Assembly (NCBI GenBank): GCA_943846685.1
Contig: OX044363.1
Span: 2,015,386-2,079,385 of the forward strand
Direction: 5' to 3'
DNA from: an uncultured Pseudomonadales bacterium
Lineage (GTDB): Bacteria; Pseudomonadota; Gammaproteobacteria; Pseudomonadales; Porticoccaceae
DNA length: 64,000 nucleotides
Made by a program: the position numbers and the translations under genes. Each line of letters opens with the position of its first letter. The first letter of the stretch is position 1. The notes under the pieces were generated by a model, which saw only the letters and a list, made by a program, of their open reading frames with translations, did not search any database and had not been told where the DNA came from. This document shows positions 53,256 through 61,922 of the stretch, one piece after another.

Positions 53256-55922
53256 CTAATTCAGAAGACTATTAAATTCAGCAATTGGTTCCGGTCGAGC
53301 AAAAAAATAACCTTGAAATAATTGGCAGCCTAAGGACTCTAAATAGTCATACTGATCCTGCGACTCCACCCCCTCAGCAACCACCTCTAATCCAAGGCTT
53401 TTCGACATTCCAACTATCGTCTTGACAATGATTTCATCACTTTCCTTAGAGCCTATATTATGGATAAACGATTGGTCTATTTTTAGTTGCGATAGTGGCA
53501 ATTTAGTCAGATAAGACATAGATGAAAATCCAGTACCAAAATCATCTAAGGAAAACCCAACCCCCGCAGCCTTAAGTTCACCCATTTTGGTGACAGCCTC
53601 TTCTGTATTCTCTAATAAAATTCTTTCTGTCAGCTCTAGTTTAAGCAATTTAGGATCAACCGTGACTTTCGATAAACTCTTCAGCACCTCCGCTACAAAA
53701 TCGGCTTGATGGAACTGACGTGGACTAATATTAATTGACAATGTCATAGCTGATGTTTGGCTATTAGCTTGCCATTTTTTTAACTGAGCACAAGCAGATT
53801 CTAAAACCCAGTATCCTATAGGAAGAATCAACCCTGATTCCTCAGCAAGAGGAATGAAATCATCGGGTGATATAACGCCAAGCTTCGGATGCTCCCAACG
53901 AATTAATGCCTCTGCACCTATTATCTTATTGGAACCATCAACCTGGGCCTGGTAATAGAGTTGGAATTGATGGTTAATAAGTGCATTGTGCAAAGCATTT
54001 TCAAGCTTTACTCGCTGTGCGATATTTTCCTGCATCTGAGGATCAAAAAATCTCAGCATATTACGTCCTGACTTTTTCGCCTGATACATGGCCAAATCAG
54101 CCTGCTTAAGCAGTTCATCCGCATTAGCACCATGACTATTGAATAGAGTGGCGCCAATACTTGCACTGCAAAAGTACTCATGATCTTTCAAAAAATAGGG
54201 CCTACTGAGTGATGCCAAAATCTTTTTGGCCACAACTTCAGTCTGGGCCGGCGCATCCTCGGTGATATTCTGCAAAATAACCACAAATTCATCACCCCCT
54301 ATACGGGCAACCGAGTCTTCAATCCGCAAGCAGCTCCTTAATCGCTCGGCTACCTGAACCAACATCAGATCGCCATAGCTATGACCCAGTGAATCGTTTA
54401 ATGATTTAAAATTATCTAGGTCAATAAAAAGCAGCGCGGCCATCTGGCCACTTCGGGCGCCAGTGCCTACAGCTTGATTTAATCTATCCATAAGCAAACG
54501 CCTATTGGGTAGACCTGTGAGGGGGTCAAAAAAGGCTAAACTATAAATTTCATCGGCATCCTGTTTACTTTTGGTAATATCTGCAAAGCCAATAACATAG
54601 TGACTAACCTCCCCTGAAACCTTATGAATTGCCGTGATACTTAGGTGCAGTGGAATGATTTCACCATTTTTAGATTTGCTGGAAACCTCACCTTCCCAGC
54701 CATCACTTCTTTCTAAAGACTTAAATATTTTTTTATAAAAGTTGCGGTCATGTTGATCGGAATTCAATAGATCTGGCATTTTACCAATAACGTCTTCTTC
54801 ATTGAATCCAGTGATTTTTATGAAAGCACTATTGACCCGCAGCACATTCAAATCACCATCGGTAATAATGGTTCCCTCCTGACTGTTGAACGTGATCGCA
54901 GAGACTTTTAATTCTTCAAGCTGTCTATTCCATTCAGTTAAATCTTTGATAAAAAAAGTAAAGATGTACTCTTTAATTCGCGGAAAGGATATTATGTACA
55001 CGTCTGCAGCAACTTTTTTACCATCTGACCTGACGACATTCATCTTAATACGGTCACGCTTAAAACGACCATTACCCTTACCATATCCATGGCCATTTTC
55101 TGCAACAATTCGATCCATTTCAGTTCTAATCGACTCACGCTGCTCGGGTTCCACAATCAATTCAAGTAGCGACTTGTTTAATGTATATTCAGGGGTATAC
55201 CCAAGAATTTCTTCTGCTTTGGGGTTCCAATTGAGTACCTGTCCGTTTTTATTCGTGGTGATAACCGCATCAAAAGACATATCTAAAATGCGCCGAGAAA
55301 ACAACTCGGATTCGATCCGCAAGCCAATTTCTTTTTCTAATGACACCGCCACCTGATCAACCTTTGACTTGAGCGAGACAGTTTCATCCGAGAGAAACCC
55401 TTCGGACTGGGTAAGAATTCTAAGAGTTTCACGCAATTCAATATGTCTGACAACGAAATCGCTAAGCAGATAAAGGGCATAGCGTTGATTTGCTGATAAT
55501 TTACGCGGTTTATAATCTAAAACACAGAGTGTTCCCAAGCAAACTCCGTTGCTGGTGACTATAGGTGCACCAGCATAGAAGCGAATTTTTGGGTCCTTTA
55601 CAACGAGGGGATTATCTTTAAAGCGGGGATCATCTTGAGTATCTACAACCTCCATTATTTTATCGGGGTTGACTATGGCATACGCACTAAATGCGACATC
55701 TCTTGGAGTCTCTTTTAGATTAAATCCTATATTCGACTTAAACCACTGACGATCTTTGTTAATCAATGAAATTAACGCAATAGGAACATTACAAATCTGT
55801 GCGGTGAGTTTTGTTAACTGATCTAACTCAACCTCGGGTTCAGTATCGAGTAATTTTAGATCTTGAAGCACCTTGAGACGATCAACCTCATTGGCTGGAA
55901 TAGGTACTTTCAACACCGCCAC
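53256..55922 (-). CDS. GAF-PAS-PAS-GGDEF-EAL cyclic-di-GMP signalling protein
   Basis: Cytoplasmic sensor of 888 aa with no membrane helix. GAF at about 20–170 (IALISLINKDRQWFKSNIG; GTLCVLDY), PAS domains at about 210–330 and 345–455, GGDEF with intact ARIGGDEF at 541–545 and an inhibitory RxxD site five residues before it. EAL with E671 in AEALIRWEHP, NISPRQF, LELTERILLEN, DDFGTGFSS, LKIDQSFI and EGVES, all catalytic residues present. Both synthase and phosphodiesterase look competent; the net activity cannot be told. It is monocistronic. Confidence 0.93.
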   Translation of the reverse strand: MAVLKVPIPANEVDRLKVLQDLKLLDTEPEVELDQLTKLTAQICNVPIALISLINKDRQWFKSNIGFNLKETPRDVAFSAYAIVNPDKIMEVVDTQDDPRFKDNPLVVKDPKIRFYAGAPIVTSNGVCLGTLCVLDYKPRKLSANQRYALYLLSDFVVRHIELRETLRILTQSEGFLSDETVSLKSKVDQVAVSLEKEIGLRIESELFSRRILDMSFDAVITTNKNGQVLNWNPKAEEILGYTPEYTLNKSLLELIVEPEQRESIRTEMDRIVAENGHGYGKGNGRFKRDRIKMNVVRSDGKKVAADVYIISFPRIKEYIFTFFIKDLTEWNRQLEELKVSAITFNSQEGTIITDGDLNVLRVNSAFIKITGFNEEDVIGKMPDLLNSDQHDRNFYKKIFKSLERSDGWEGEVSSKSKNGEIIPLHLSITAIHKVSGEVSHYVIGFADITKSKQDADEIYSLAFFDPLTGLPNRRLLMDRLNQAVGTGARSGQMAALLFIDLDNFKSLNDSLGHSYGDLMLVQVAERLRSCLRIEDSVARIGGDEFVVILQNITEDAPAQTEVVAKKILASLSRPYFLKDHEYFCSASIGATLFNSHGANADELLKQADLAMYQAKKSGRNMLRFFDPQMQENIAQRVKLENALHNALINHQFQLYYQAQVDGSNKIIGAEALIRWEHPKLGVISPDDFIPLAEESGLILPIGYWVLESACAQLKKWQANSQTSAMTLSINISPRQFHQADFVAEVLKSLSKVTVDPKLLKLELTERILLENTEEAVTKMGELKAAGVGFSLDDFGTGFSSMSYLTKLPLSQLKIDQSFIHNIGSKESDEIIVKTIVGMSKSLGLEVVAEGVESQDQYDYLESLGCQLFQGYFFARPEPIAEFNSLLN

Positions 55923-56170
55923 CCCATAGTGATAAATTCACCTAGTAGGTAGACGCGGACTCTGCATCTATTCGTAATGCTTGAAAAAAGCATCCTAACT
56001 CCCCCATTACATAAGCATTCTTATTTTTTACCTCTTCTTATATAAATGTAGACCAATCTTGTGATCTGGCAAAAATTGAGGGCGTATTTTTTATAATGTG
56101 AAAATTAGAGGTACTATTTGAGATGCCGACGTCCTTTATTATTTCGACGCCTTTTGTCATCCTATGCTTG

Positions 56171-56205
56171 AAAAAGCTGCCCAACGATAGGATATTGTCG
56201 GGCAG
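56171..56205 (-). terminator. Terminator downstream of the carbonic anhydrase gene
   Basis: CTGCCCAACGATA and TATTGTCGGGCAG pair over 13 bp with two G-T wobbles and a GGA loop. On the minus strand the hairpin is followed by CTTTTT. It lies about 190 bp after the carbonic anhydrase stop. Confidence 0.75.
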
Positions 56206-56250
56206 ACAGAGGAAAGGAAAAAGGCCGGTTTTGTCATAAGTCGTTAGAGG

Positions 56251-56363
56251 CTGTTCGGAATGATGGCCCCCTTTCCTTGCTCTCACAAAGTCCGAACAGT
56301 TCATTCCGACCGTAGGGAGAAATCTGCTGGAGATCCCTCGTCACTAAGTTCCGTTGGGATGAC
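56251..56363. repeat. Dispersed palindromic repeat, copy 1
   Basis: A left part with inverted CTGTTCGGA/TCCGAACAG arms and a right part (56301–56363) that begins TCATTCCGACCGTAGGGAGA, includes GGAGATCCCTCGTC and ends GTTGGGATGAC. The right part matches the reverse complement of 61804–61869 and part of 60091–60126, so it is one family. Confidence 0.7.
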
Positions 56364-56392
56364 CAACTGAGGATTTCTACAGGGCTAACCCC

Positions 56393-56983
56393 TTAGGGAG
56401 TAACTGGGCTGAGTTTTCCAGTTTTTACATCAAAAATAAAACCATGCACGCGAATATGGCTGGGCACCAATTCATGGTTTTTAATTTTCTCAACATCCGT
56501 TAAAACACTCTGGTGCAAATCGCTAAAGCTGTGCCATTCAATGGATTTTCCAGCCGCAGAACCGGCCTTGGTATTCTCACTGCTCTGGCGTTCAGGGTTT
56601 ACCCACTGCTCGCCATCATGAACCGCTGTCTCTAAATCTTCTTCCAGCAACTCGGCAATTTTATTATCGGTTACCGTGGCCATACCGCAGCCAGTATGTT
56701 GAATAACATACCATTCCAGTGTGCCTAAAAATTTATGGGAGATTATCAGCGAGCGAATAGCATCATCTGTAGCGCGACCACCGGCATTGCGAATCACATG
56801 GGCATCACCCTCTTCCAGACCGGCAAATTTGGCCGGATCCATTCGCGCATCCATACAGGTGAGGATAGCGAAGCGTTTGGCTGGAGGTGAAGCTAAGCCT
56901 GATTTATCAAAGATCTCGGAGTAGTCTTTATTGGCTTCCATCAAGGCGCTTAAGTTTTCACTGGGAAGATTGCTGTCAGACAT
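56393..56983 (-). CDS. Beta-class carbonic anhydrase
   Basis: Zinc enzyme of 196 aa interconverting CO2 and bicarbonate. Zinc ligands and the Asp/Arg dyad are in [10 protein letters not shown], followed by [16 protein letters not shown] and the second zinc block VIQHTGCGM. It is close to the small beta-CA type found in many bacteria. It lies 44 bp after meaB on the same strand; supplying bicarbonate to the neighbouring biotin carboxylase is an attractive but unproven link. Confidence 0.92.
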   Translation of the reverse strand: MSDSNLPSENLSALMEANKDYSEIFDKSGLASPPAKRFAILTCMDARMDPAKFAGLEEGDAHVIRNAGGRATDDAIRSLIISHKFLGTLEWYVIQHTGCGMATVTDNKIAELLEEDLETAVHDGEQWVNPERQSSENTKAGSAAGKSIEWHSFSDLHQSVLTDVEKIKNHELVPSHIRVHGFIFDVKTGKLSPVTP

Positions 56984-57027
56984 ATTTTTTACCTGTATGG
57001 ATAGATATTAGCCAGGCGATTATAAAC

Positions 57028-58017
57028 TTAGTCTGCGGTTTTGTAATGTTCTATTAAGCGTTGAGCGGCAACTGTCGGTGGTAATTTACCCTCGCTAACC
57101 GCCCGCTCTAATTCTGGCACCAGAGCCTTTATCTGCGGATGATTTTTAAGTTCGGCGATTAATGCCTCGGCGGTTTCGCTCCACATCCAGCTGCGCGCCT
57201 GCCGTTCACGGTTATGCTGTAGTTCACCAGATGCCGTTATAGCACTGTGAAATCTCTCCGCCTGTTGCCAGACCTCGGCTATGCCCTGATTATTAAGCGC
57301 CGAGCAAGCCATTACTGATGGCTGCCAGCTGGCAAAGCGTGACTGCATAAAATGCAGGGCCGAGCGATAATCGTTAAGAGTTTGATTGGCGCTTTTGGTC
57401 TGTTCGCCATCGGCCTTATTAACCAGAATTAAATCCGCCAGTTCCATAATGCCGCGCTTAATACCCTGCAACTCATCACCACCGGCAGGCAGTAACAGCA
57501 GCAGGAACATATCGGTCATATCGGCCACCGCAGTTTCCGATTGGCCGACGCCCACAGTCTCAACCAATATCACATCAAAGCCCGCCGCTTCGCAGAGCAG
57601 CAGTGATTCGCGGGTGCGACGGGTAACGCCTCCGAGAGTTTGACCTGCAGGAGAGGGTCGCACAAAGGCCTGTTCAGCAAAGGCCAGAGTTTCCATACGT
57701 GTCTTGTCGCCGAGAATAGAGCCGCCACTGACCGCTGAGGTTGGGTCGACAGCCAGCACTGCCACCGAGTGCCCCTGCTCTATCAGATGGTTACCGAATG
57801 CTTCGATAAAGGTGGATTTTCCAACGCCGGGGGCACCGGAGATGCCGATACGGATAGAGTTACCGGTATCGGCCATTAGGTTTTCCAGAAGCTCTGCGGC
57901 CTGCTGGCGGTGATCAGGACGAGTGGATTCAATCAGCGTAATCGCTTTCGCCAGAGCTCGACGATCTCCGGCCCTGATCTGCTCTGTTAAAGACTCTAAA
58001 TAATCAACCATAGGCAC
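57028..58017 (-). CDS. meaB: Methylmalonyl-CoA mutase-associated GTPase MeaB
   Basis: G3E-type GTPase of 329 aa that loads and protects adenosylcobalamin on methylmalonyl-CoA mutase (also ArgK). P-loop GISGAPGVGKSTFIE, switch region DPTSAVSGGSILGDKTRM, LVETVGVGQSE and the base-specificity NKAD. It starts 25 bp after pccA. Mutase and chaperone in one cluster confirm the methylmalonyl role. Confidence 0.94.
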   Translation of the reverse strand: MPMVDYLESLTEQIRAGDRRALAKAITLIESTRPDHRQQAAELLENLMADTGNSIRIGISGAPGVGKSTFIEAFGNHLIEQGHSVAVLAVDPTSAVSGGSILGDKTRMETLAFAEQAFVRPSPAGQTLGGVTRRTRESLLLCEAAGFDVILVETVGVGQSETAVADMTDMFLLLLLPAGGDELQGIKRGIMELADLILVNKADGEQTKSANQTLNDYRSALHFMQSRFASWQPSVMACSALNNQGIAEVWQQAERFHSAITASGELQHNRERQARSWMWSETAEALIAELKNHPQIKALVPELERAVSEGKLPPTVAAQRLIEHYKTAD

Positions 58018-58042
58018 TCTTTTTTAAATTTTTCTTAAACCC

Positions 58043-60028
58043 TTAGGAAAATTCCAAAATAATTTCATCCACCCTAAGACTCTCGCCCTCAACTGCGGAT
58101 ATTTTAGTCACAATACCATCTTGAATCGCACGCAAGCTATTCTCCATTTTCATCGCTTCTACTACCGCCAGCTCTTCGCCTTCTTTGACTTCCTGACCCA
58201 ATTCCACTGCCAGTTTGACCAGCAAGCCGGGCATGGGCGAAAGTAGAAATTTCGACATATCCTCAGGTTCTTTGAAATGCATATGGGTCGATAACTCGGC
58301 AGCCTTTGGCGAAAGTAGCTGTGCACTGATTTCGGCACCACGGTAAAAAAGTCGGTAGTAGCCATCTTTGGCCTCGACCTGAACAGAAACCTGTTTGCCA
58401 TTAATGGTGGCCATAAATATCGGCTCACCGAGACTCCAGTTGGTTTCAACTTGATAGTCGCCTAACTCGTCAAGGCTGACAAAATAACCTTTATCAATAA
58501 GCTCAACTATCGCCTTGGTCTGGTGACCTCCTGCAACCACTACCCAGTCAACCGCTGCCATATGTTCAAGACCGGCCAGCTGACCGGAGAGTAAACTGGC
58601 GCGCTCTTCATACAATTGATGAACTGCGGCAGCGACCACCAGAGCAATCGCCGGATCTTCCTGCACCACCAGATCGGCGTTAAAGCCGTCGGGGAATTCA
58701 TCGGCAATAAAGTTGGTACTCAAGCGGCCTTCAATAAATCGTGGATGCAACATCAACGCATTAAGGAAACTAATATTGTGGTTAACTCCGCGAATATAAT
58801 ACTTATCCAGCGCACCAACCATGCGCTCGATAGCCTCAATACGACTATCGCCATAGGTAATCAACTTGGCAATCATCGGGTCATAGAACATTGAGACTTC
58901 GCCGCCTTTATAGACGCCGCTATCGACACGAACACCCTCGCCCTGAGGCTCGGCATAGCCGACTAAGCGCCCTGTAGAGGGCATAAAGTTTCGCAGTGGA
59001 TCTTCGGCATAAACACGCGACTCCATCGCCCAACCGCTCAGAGTTACCTGATCCTGAGTCAGTGACAGCTTCTCTCCAGCAGCGACTCTGATCATCATCT
59101 CAACCAAATCCTGTCCGGTGACCAGCTCAGTAACCGGATGTTCAACCTGTAAACGGGTATTCATTTCCAAAAAGTAAAAGTTCATATCAGCATCGGCAAT
59201 AAACTCTACTGTTCCCGCTGACTGATAATCTACCGCTCGCGCCAACGCGCAACTCTGCTCACCCATTTTCTGACGGGTGGCCTGATTGAGAAATGGTGAA
59301 GGTGCCTCTTCAATAACTTTTTGATGACGGCGCTGAATAGAACATTCGCGCTCGCCCAGATAAATGACATTGCCATGGCCATCGGCCATAATCTGAATTT
59401 CAATATGGCGTGGCTGCTGAATATATTTCTCAATAAAGATCCTGGTATCGCCAAAGCTGGAACGGGCTTCGTTGGTCGCACGCTCGAAACCGTCTCGGCA
59501 ATCCGCGTCATTCCAAGCCACACGCATACCCTTGCCGCCGCCACCCGCCGAAGCTTTAAGCATCACCGGGTAGCCAATTCCGGCACTAACCTCTACTGCA
59601 TGATCGGCATCTCGAACCACATCTGTATAGCCGGGAATACAGTTGACCCCGGCCTTTTCAGCGATCAGCTTAGAGGTGATTTTATCGCCCATTGATTCAA
59701 TGGCTTTTTTGCCGGGGCCGATAAAGATAATGCCGGCGGCATCTAAGGCATCGCAAAACTGGCTGTTCTCTGACAGAAATCCATAACCGGGGTGCACGGC
59801 ATCGGCACCGGTATCGCGACAGGCCTGAATTATTTTATCTATCACCAGATAGCTTTCAGTGGACGCCGATGGGCCTATATATACAGCTTCATCTGCTCTC
59901 TGCACATGCAAGGCATCGCGATCGGCATCGGAGTAAACAGCTACGGTGGTTATACCCATTTTTTTCGCGGTGGCAAACACACGGCAGGCAATTTCGCCGC
60001 GGTTTGCTACTAGTATTTTCTTCAACAT
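58043..60028 (-). CDS. pccA: Propionyl-CoA carboxylase alpha subunit (biotin carboxylase + biotin carrier)
   Basis: ATP- and bicarbonate-dependent carboxylase subunit of 661 aa. Biotin carboxylase domain at 1–445 (ILVANRGEIACRVFATAKKM; KASAGGGGKGMRV; EMNTRLQVEHPVTE). A linking domain at about 470–590 and the biotinyl domain at the end with VVEAMKMENSL, the Lys being biotinylated. Methylcrotonyl- or acetyl-CoA carboxylases have similar sequence; the mutase and meaB next door favour propionyl-CoA. A tandem repeat separates it from pccB. Confidence 0.88.
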   Translation of the reverse strand: MLKKILVANRGEIACRVFATAKKMGITTVAVYSDADRDALHVQRADEAVYIGPSASTESYLVIDKIIQACRDTGADAVHPGYGFLSENSQFCDALDAAGIIFIGPGKKAIESMGDKITSKLIAEKAGVNCIPGYTDVVRDADHAVEVSAGIGYPVMLKASAGGGGKGMRVAWNDADCRDGFERATNEARSSFGDTRIFIEKYIQQPRHIEIQIMADGHGNVIYLGERECSIQRRHQKVIEEAPSPFLNQATRQKMGEQSCALARAVDYQSAGTVEFIADADMNFYFLEMNTRLQVEHPVTELVTGQDLVEMMIRVAAGEKLSLTQDQVTLSGWAMESRVYAEDPLRNFMPSTGRLVGYAEPQGEGVRVDSGVYKGGEVSMFYDPMIAKLITYGDSRIEAIERMVGALDKYYIRGVNHNISFLNALMLHPRFIEGRLSTNFIADEFPDGFNADLVVQEDPAIALVVAAAVHQLYEERASLLSGQLAGLEHMAAVDWVVVAGGHQTKAIVELIDKGYFVSLDELGDYQVETNWSLGEPIFMATINGKQVSVQVEAKDGYYRLFYRGAEISAQLLSPKAAELSTHMHFKEPEDMSKFLLSPMPGLLVKLAVELGQEVKEGEELAVVEAMKMENSLRAIQDGIVTKISAVEGESLRVDEIILEFS

Positions 60029-60090
60029 AAATCTTTTATCCTTAAAAATTTATCCGCAAACGTTTTTCTATGCAGCATCTCTTGAGGTCT

Positions 60091-60126
60091 GAGATCCCTC
60101 GTCGCTGCGCTCTGTCGGGATGACAG
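60091..60126. repeat. Dispersed repeat, copy 2 (partial)
   Basis: GAGATCCCTCGTCGCTGCGC followed by TCTGTCGGGATGACA, the right half of the family seen at 56301–56363 and 61804–61869. It runs into the 24-bp tandem array. Confidence 0.7.
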
Positions 60127-60202
60127 ATGGGGGCTCTGTCGGGATGACAGATGGGGGCTCTGTCGGGATGACAGATGGGGGCTCTGCCGGGATGACAGCT
60201 GG
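60110..60202. repeat. 24-bp tandem repeat, nearly four copies
   Basis: The unit starts CTCTGTCGGGATGACAGATG and ends GGGG. Copies at 60110–60133, 60134–60157 and 60158–60181 are identical; the fourth (60182–60202) is shortened with two changes. It appears to be an expansion of the end of the dispersed repeat and lies between pccB and pccA in the transcribed spacer. Confidence 0.85.
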
Positions 60203-60210
60203 ACGCATGC

Positions 60211-61743
60211 CTACAACGGAATATTTCCATGCTTGCGCCAGGGGTTTTCAATATTTTTATTGCGCAACATCGCCAATGAACGGGCCACGCGCTTGCGGGT
60301 GCTGTGGGGCATAATCACATCATCTATATAACCGCGCTTGCTGGCGATAAACGGATTGGCAAATTTCTTGCGGTATTCTTCTGTTCGCGCAGCAATTTTT
60401 TCTGCGTCGCCGCTATCTTTGCGGAAGATAATTTCCACCGCCCCCTTAGGGCCCATCACGGCAATTTCAGCAGTTGGCCAGGCCAGATTGGCATCGCCGC
60501 GCAGATGCTTGGAAGCCATCACATCATAGGCACCACCATAGGCTTTGCGGGTAATCACTGTGATTTTGGGCACGGTGCATTCGGCGTAGGCATAGAGCAG
60601 CTTGGCGCCGTGCTTGATAATGCCGCCATGCTCTTGGCTGGTGCCGGGCATAAATCCGGGCACATCGACAAAGGTTAATACCGGAATATTAAAAGCGTCG
60701 CAGAAGCGTATAAATCGCGCGGCTTTTTTCGAGGCATCTATATCCAGACAGCCTGCCAGCACCAGAGGTTGGTTGGCGATAACGCCAACCGTTGAGCCTT
60801 CGATACGAATAAAACCGCTAATAATATTCTTCGCATAACTGACCTGGGTTTCAAAAAAAGCCCCTTCATCGGCGACCTTTAAAATCACCTCTTTCATATC
60901 GTAGGGTTTATTTGCATCGTTGGGGATTAGCGTATCCAGCGACATTTCGAGGCGGTCGGCCGGATCTTCAGTCGGCCACTGGGGTGGCTTTTCGCGATTA
61001 TTGGCCGGCAGATAATTGATAAAATGACGCAATTTTTCCAACGCATCGACATCATTTTCAAAGGCCAGATCGGCGACACCAGACTTGCTTGAATGGGTTG
61101 CCGCGCCACCCAACTCTTCCGCCGTTACCGTCTCATGAGTCACGGTTTTCACCACATCTGGACCGGTAACAAACATATAGGAGCTGTCTTGCACCATAAA
61201 GATAAAATCAGTGATCGCTGGTGAGTAGACTGCGCCGCCAGCACAGGGCCCCATGACCATACTGATTTGCGGGATTACTCCGCTGGCCATAACATTGCGC
61301 TGGAACACCTCAGCGTAACCACCGAGCGAGGCAACCCCTTCCTGAATACGCGCACCCCCGGAATCATTGAGACCTATCACTGGTGCACCGACCTTCATCG
61401 CCTGATCCATCAGTTTGCAGATCTTCTCCGCATGAGCTTCGGAAAGGGAGCCGCCAAACACGGTAAAGTCCTGGCTAAAGACAAATACCAGGCGGCCATT
61501 GATGGTGCCGTAACCAATAATCACACCATCACCGGGCACATGCTGCTGCTCCATATCAAAGTCCGTGCAGCGGTGCTCGACAAACATATCCCACTCTTCA
61601 AAGCTGTCATCATCCAATAGCAGGTCGATGCGTTCACGGGCGGTCAGCTTGCCTTTGGCATGCTGGGCATCAATACGTTTCTGGCCGCCACCCAGTCGGG
61701 CGCGGTTGCGTTTATCTTCTAATTGTTCCAGTATTTCTTTCAT
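60211..61743 (-). CDS. pccB: Propionyl-CoA carboxylase beta subunit (carboxyltransferase)
   Basis: Transfers the carboxyl group from carboxybiotin to propionyl-CoA; 510 aa. Crotonase-like carboxyltransferase N-domain with [40 protein letters not shown] and [14 protein letters not shown]. The C-domain has [20 protein letters not shown] and [20 protein letters not shown]. The usual partner of pccA, separated here by about 180 bp containing the tandem repeat. Confidence 0.92.
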   Translation of the reverse strand: MKEILEQLEDKRNRARLGGGQKRIDAQHAKGKLTARERIDLLLDDDSFEEWDMFVEHRCTDFDMEQQHVPGDGVIIGYGTINGRLVFVFSQDFTVFGGSLSEAHAEKICKLMDQAMKVGAPVIGLNDSGGARIQEGVASLGGYAEVFQRNVMASGVIPQISMVMGPCAGGAVYSPAITDFIFMVQDSSYMFVTGPDVVKTVTHETVTAEELGGAATHSSKSGVADLAFENDVDALEKLRHFINYLPANNREKPPQWPTEDPADRLEMSLDTLIPNDANKPYDMKEVILKVADEGAFFETQVSYAKNIISGFIRIEGSTVGVIANQPLVLAGCLDIDASKKAARFIRFCDAFNIPVLTFVDVPGFMPGTSQEHGGIIKHGAKLLYAYAECTVPKITVITRKAYGGAYDVMASKHLRGDANLAWPTAEIAVMGPKGAVEIIFRKDSGDAEKIAARTEEYRKKFANPFIASKRGYIDDVIMPHSTRKRVARSLAMLRNKNIENPWRKHGNIPL

Positions 61744-61803
61744 GGTTATTCCTTTTTAATAAACCCCAATGCCAGCCCGCGCTGGAGTAACAACAAAACC
61801 ACC

Positions 61804-61869
61804 GTCATCCCGACAGAGCGCAGCGACGAGGGACCTCCATGCAGATTTCTCCCTCTGGTCGAAATGACA
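61804..61869. repeat. Dispersed repeat, copy 3 (inverted orientation)
   Basis: Starts GTCATCCCGACAGAGCGCAG and ends GGTCGAAATGACA. Its reverse complement aligns end to end with copy 1 at 56301–56363. It lies in the pccB–mutase spacer. The ends GTCAT…ATGAC are themselves complementary, so the RNA would fold into a long hairpin. Confidence 0.72.
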
Positions 61870-61922
61870 GTAAAAGAGTTCGAGATGACAAAAAAGGGGT
61901 TCATCCTGAACACCCTTACTTG

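Larger units (their letters stand above)
55923..56392. other. Repeat-rich intergenic region
   Basis: About 470 bases between two minus-strand genes with no credible gene. It holds a terminator hairpin (56171–56205), an inverted repeat CTGTTCGGA (56251–56259) with TCCGAACAG (56291–56299), and a copy of the dispersed repeat (56301–56363). An 88-codon frame here is built from these repeats. Confidence 0.6.

Noticed and set aside
56038-56304. 88-codon minus-strand frame
   Set aside because: It overlaps the terminator hairpin and the palindromic repeat, has no convincing RBS and no recognisable domain.
60110-60202. Short CRISPR array
   Set aside because: The units are head to tail without unique spacers, and no cas genes are present.
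60042-60251. 69-codon frame with CHPDRAPI repeats
   Set aside because: The repeats come from the 24-bp tandem array, and the frame overlaps the end of pccB. It is translated repeat DNA, not a gene.
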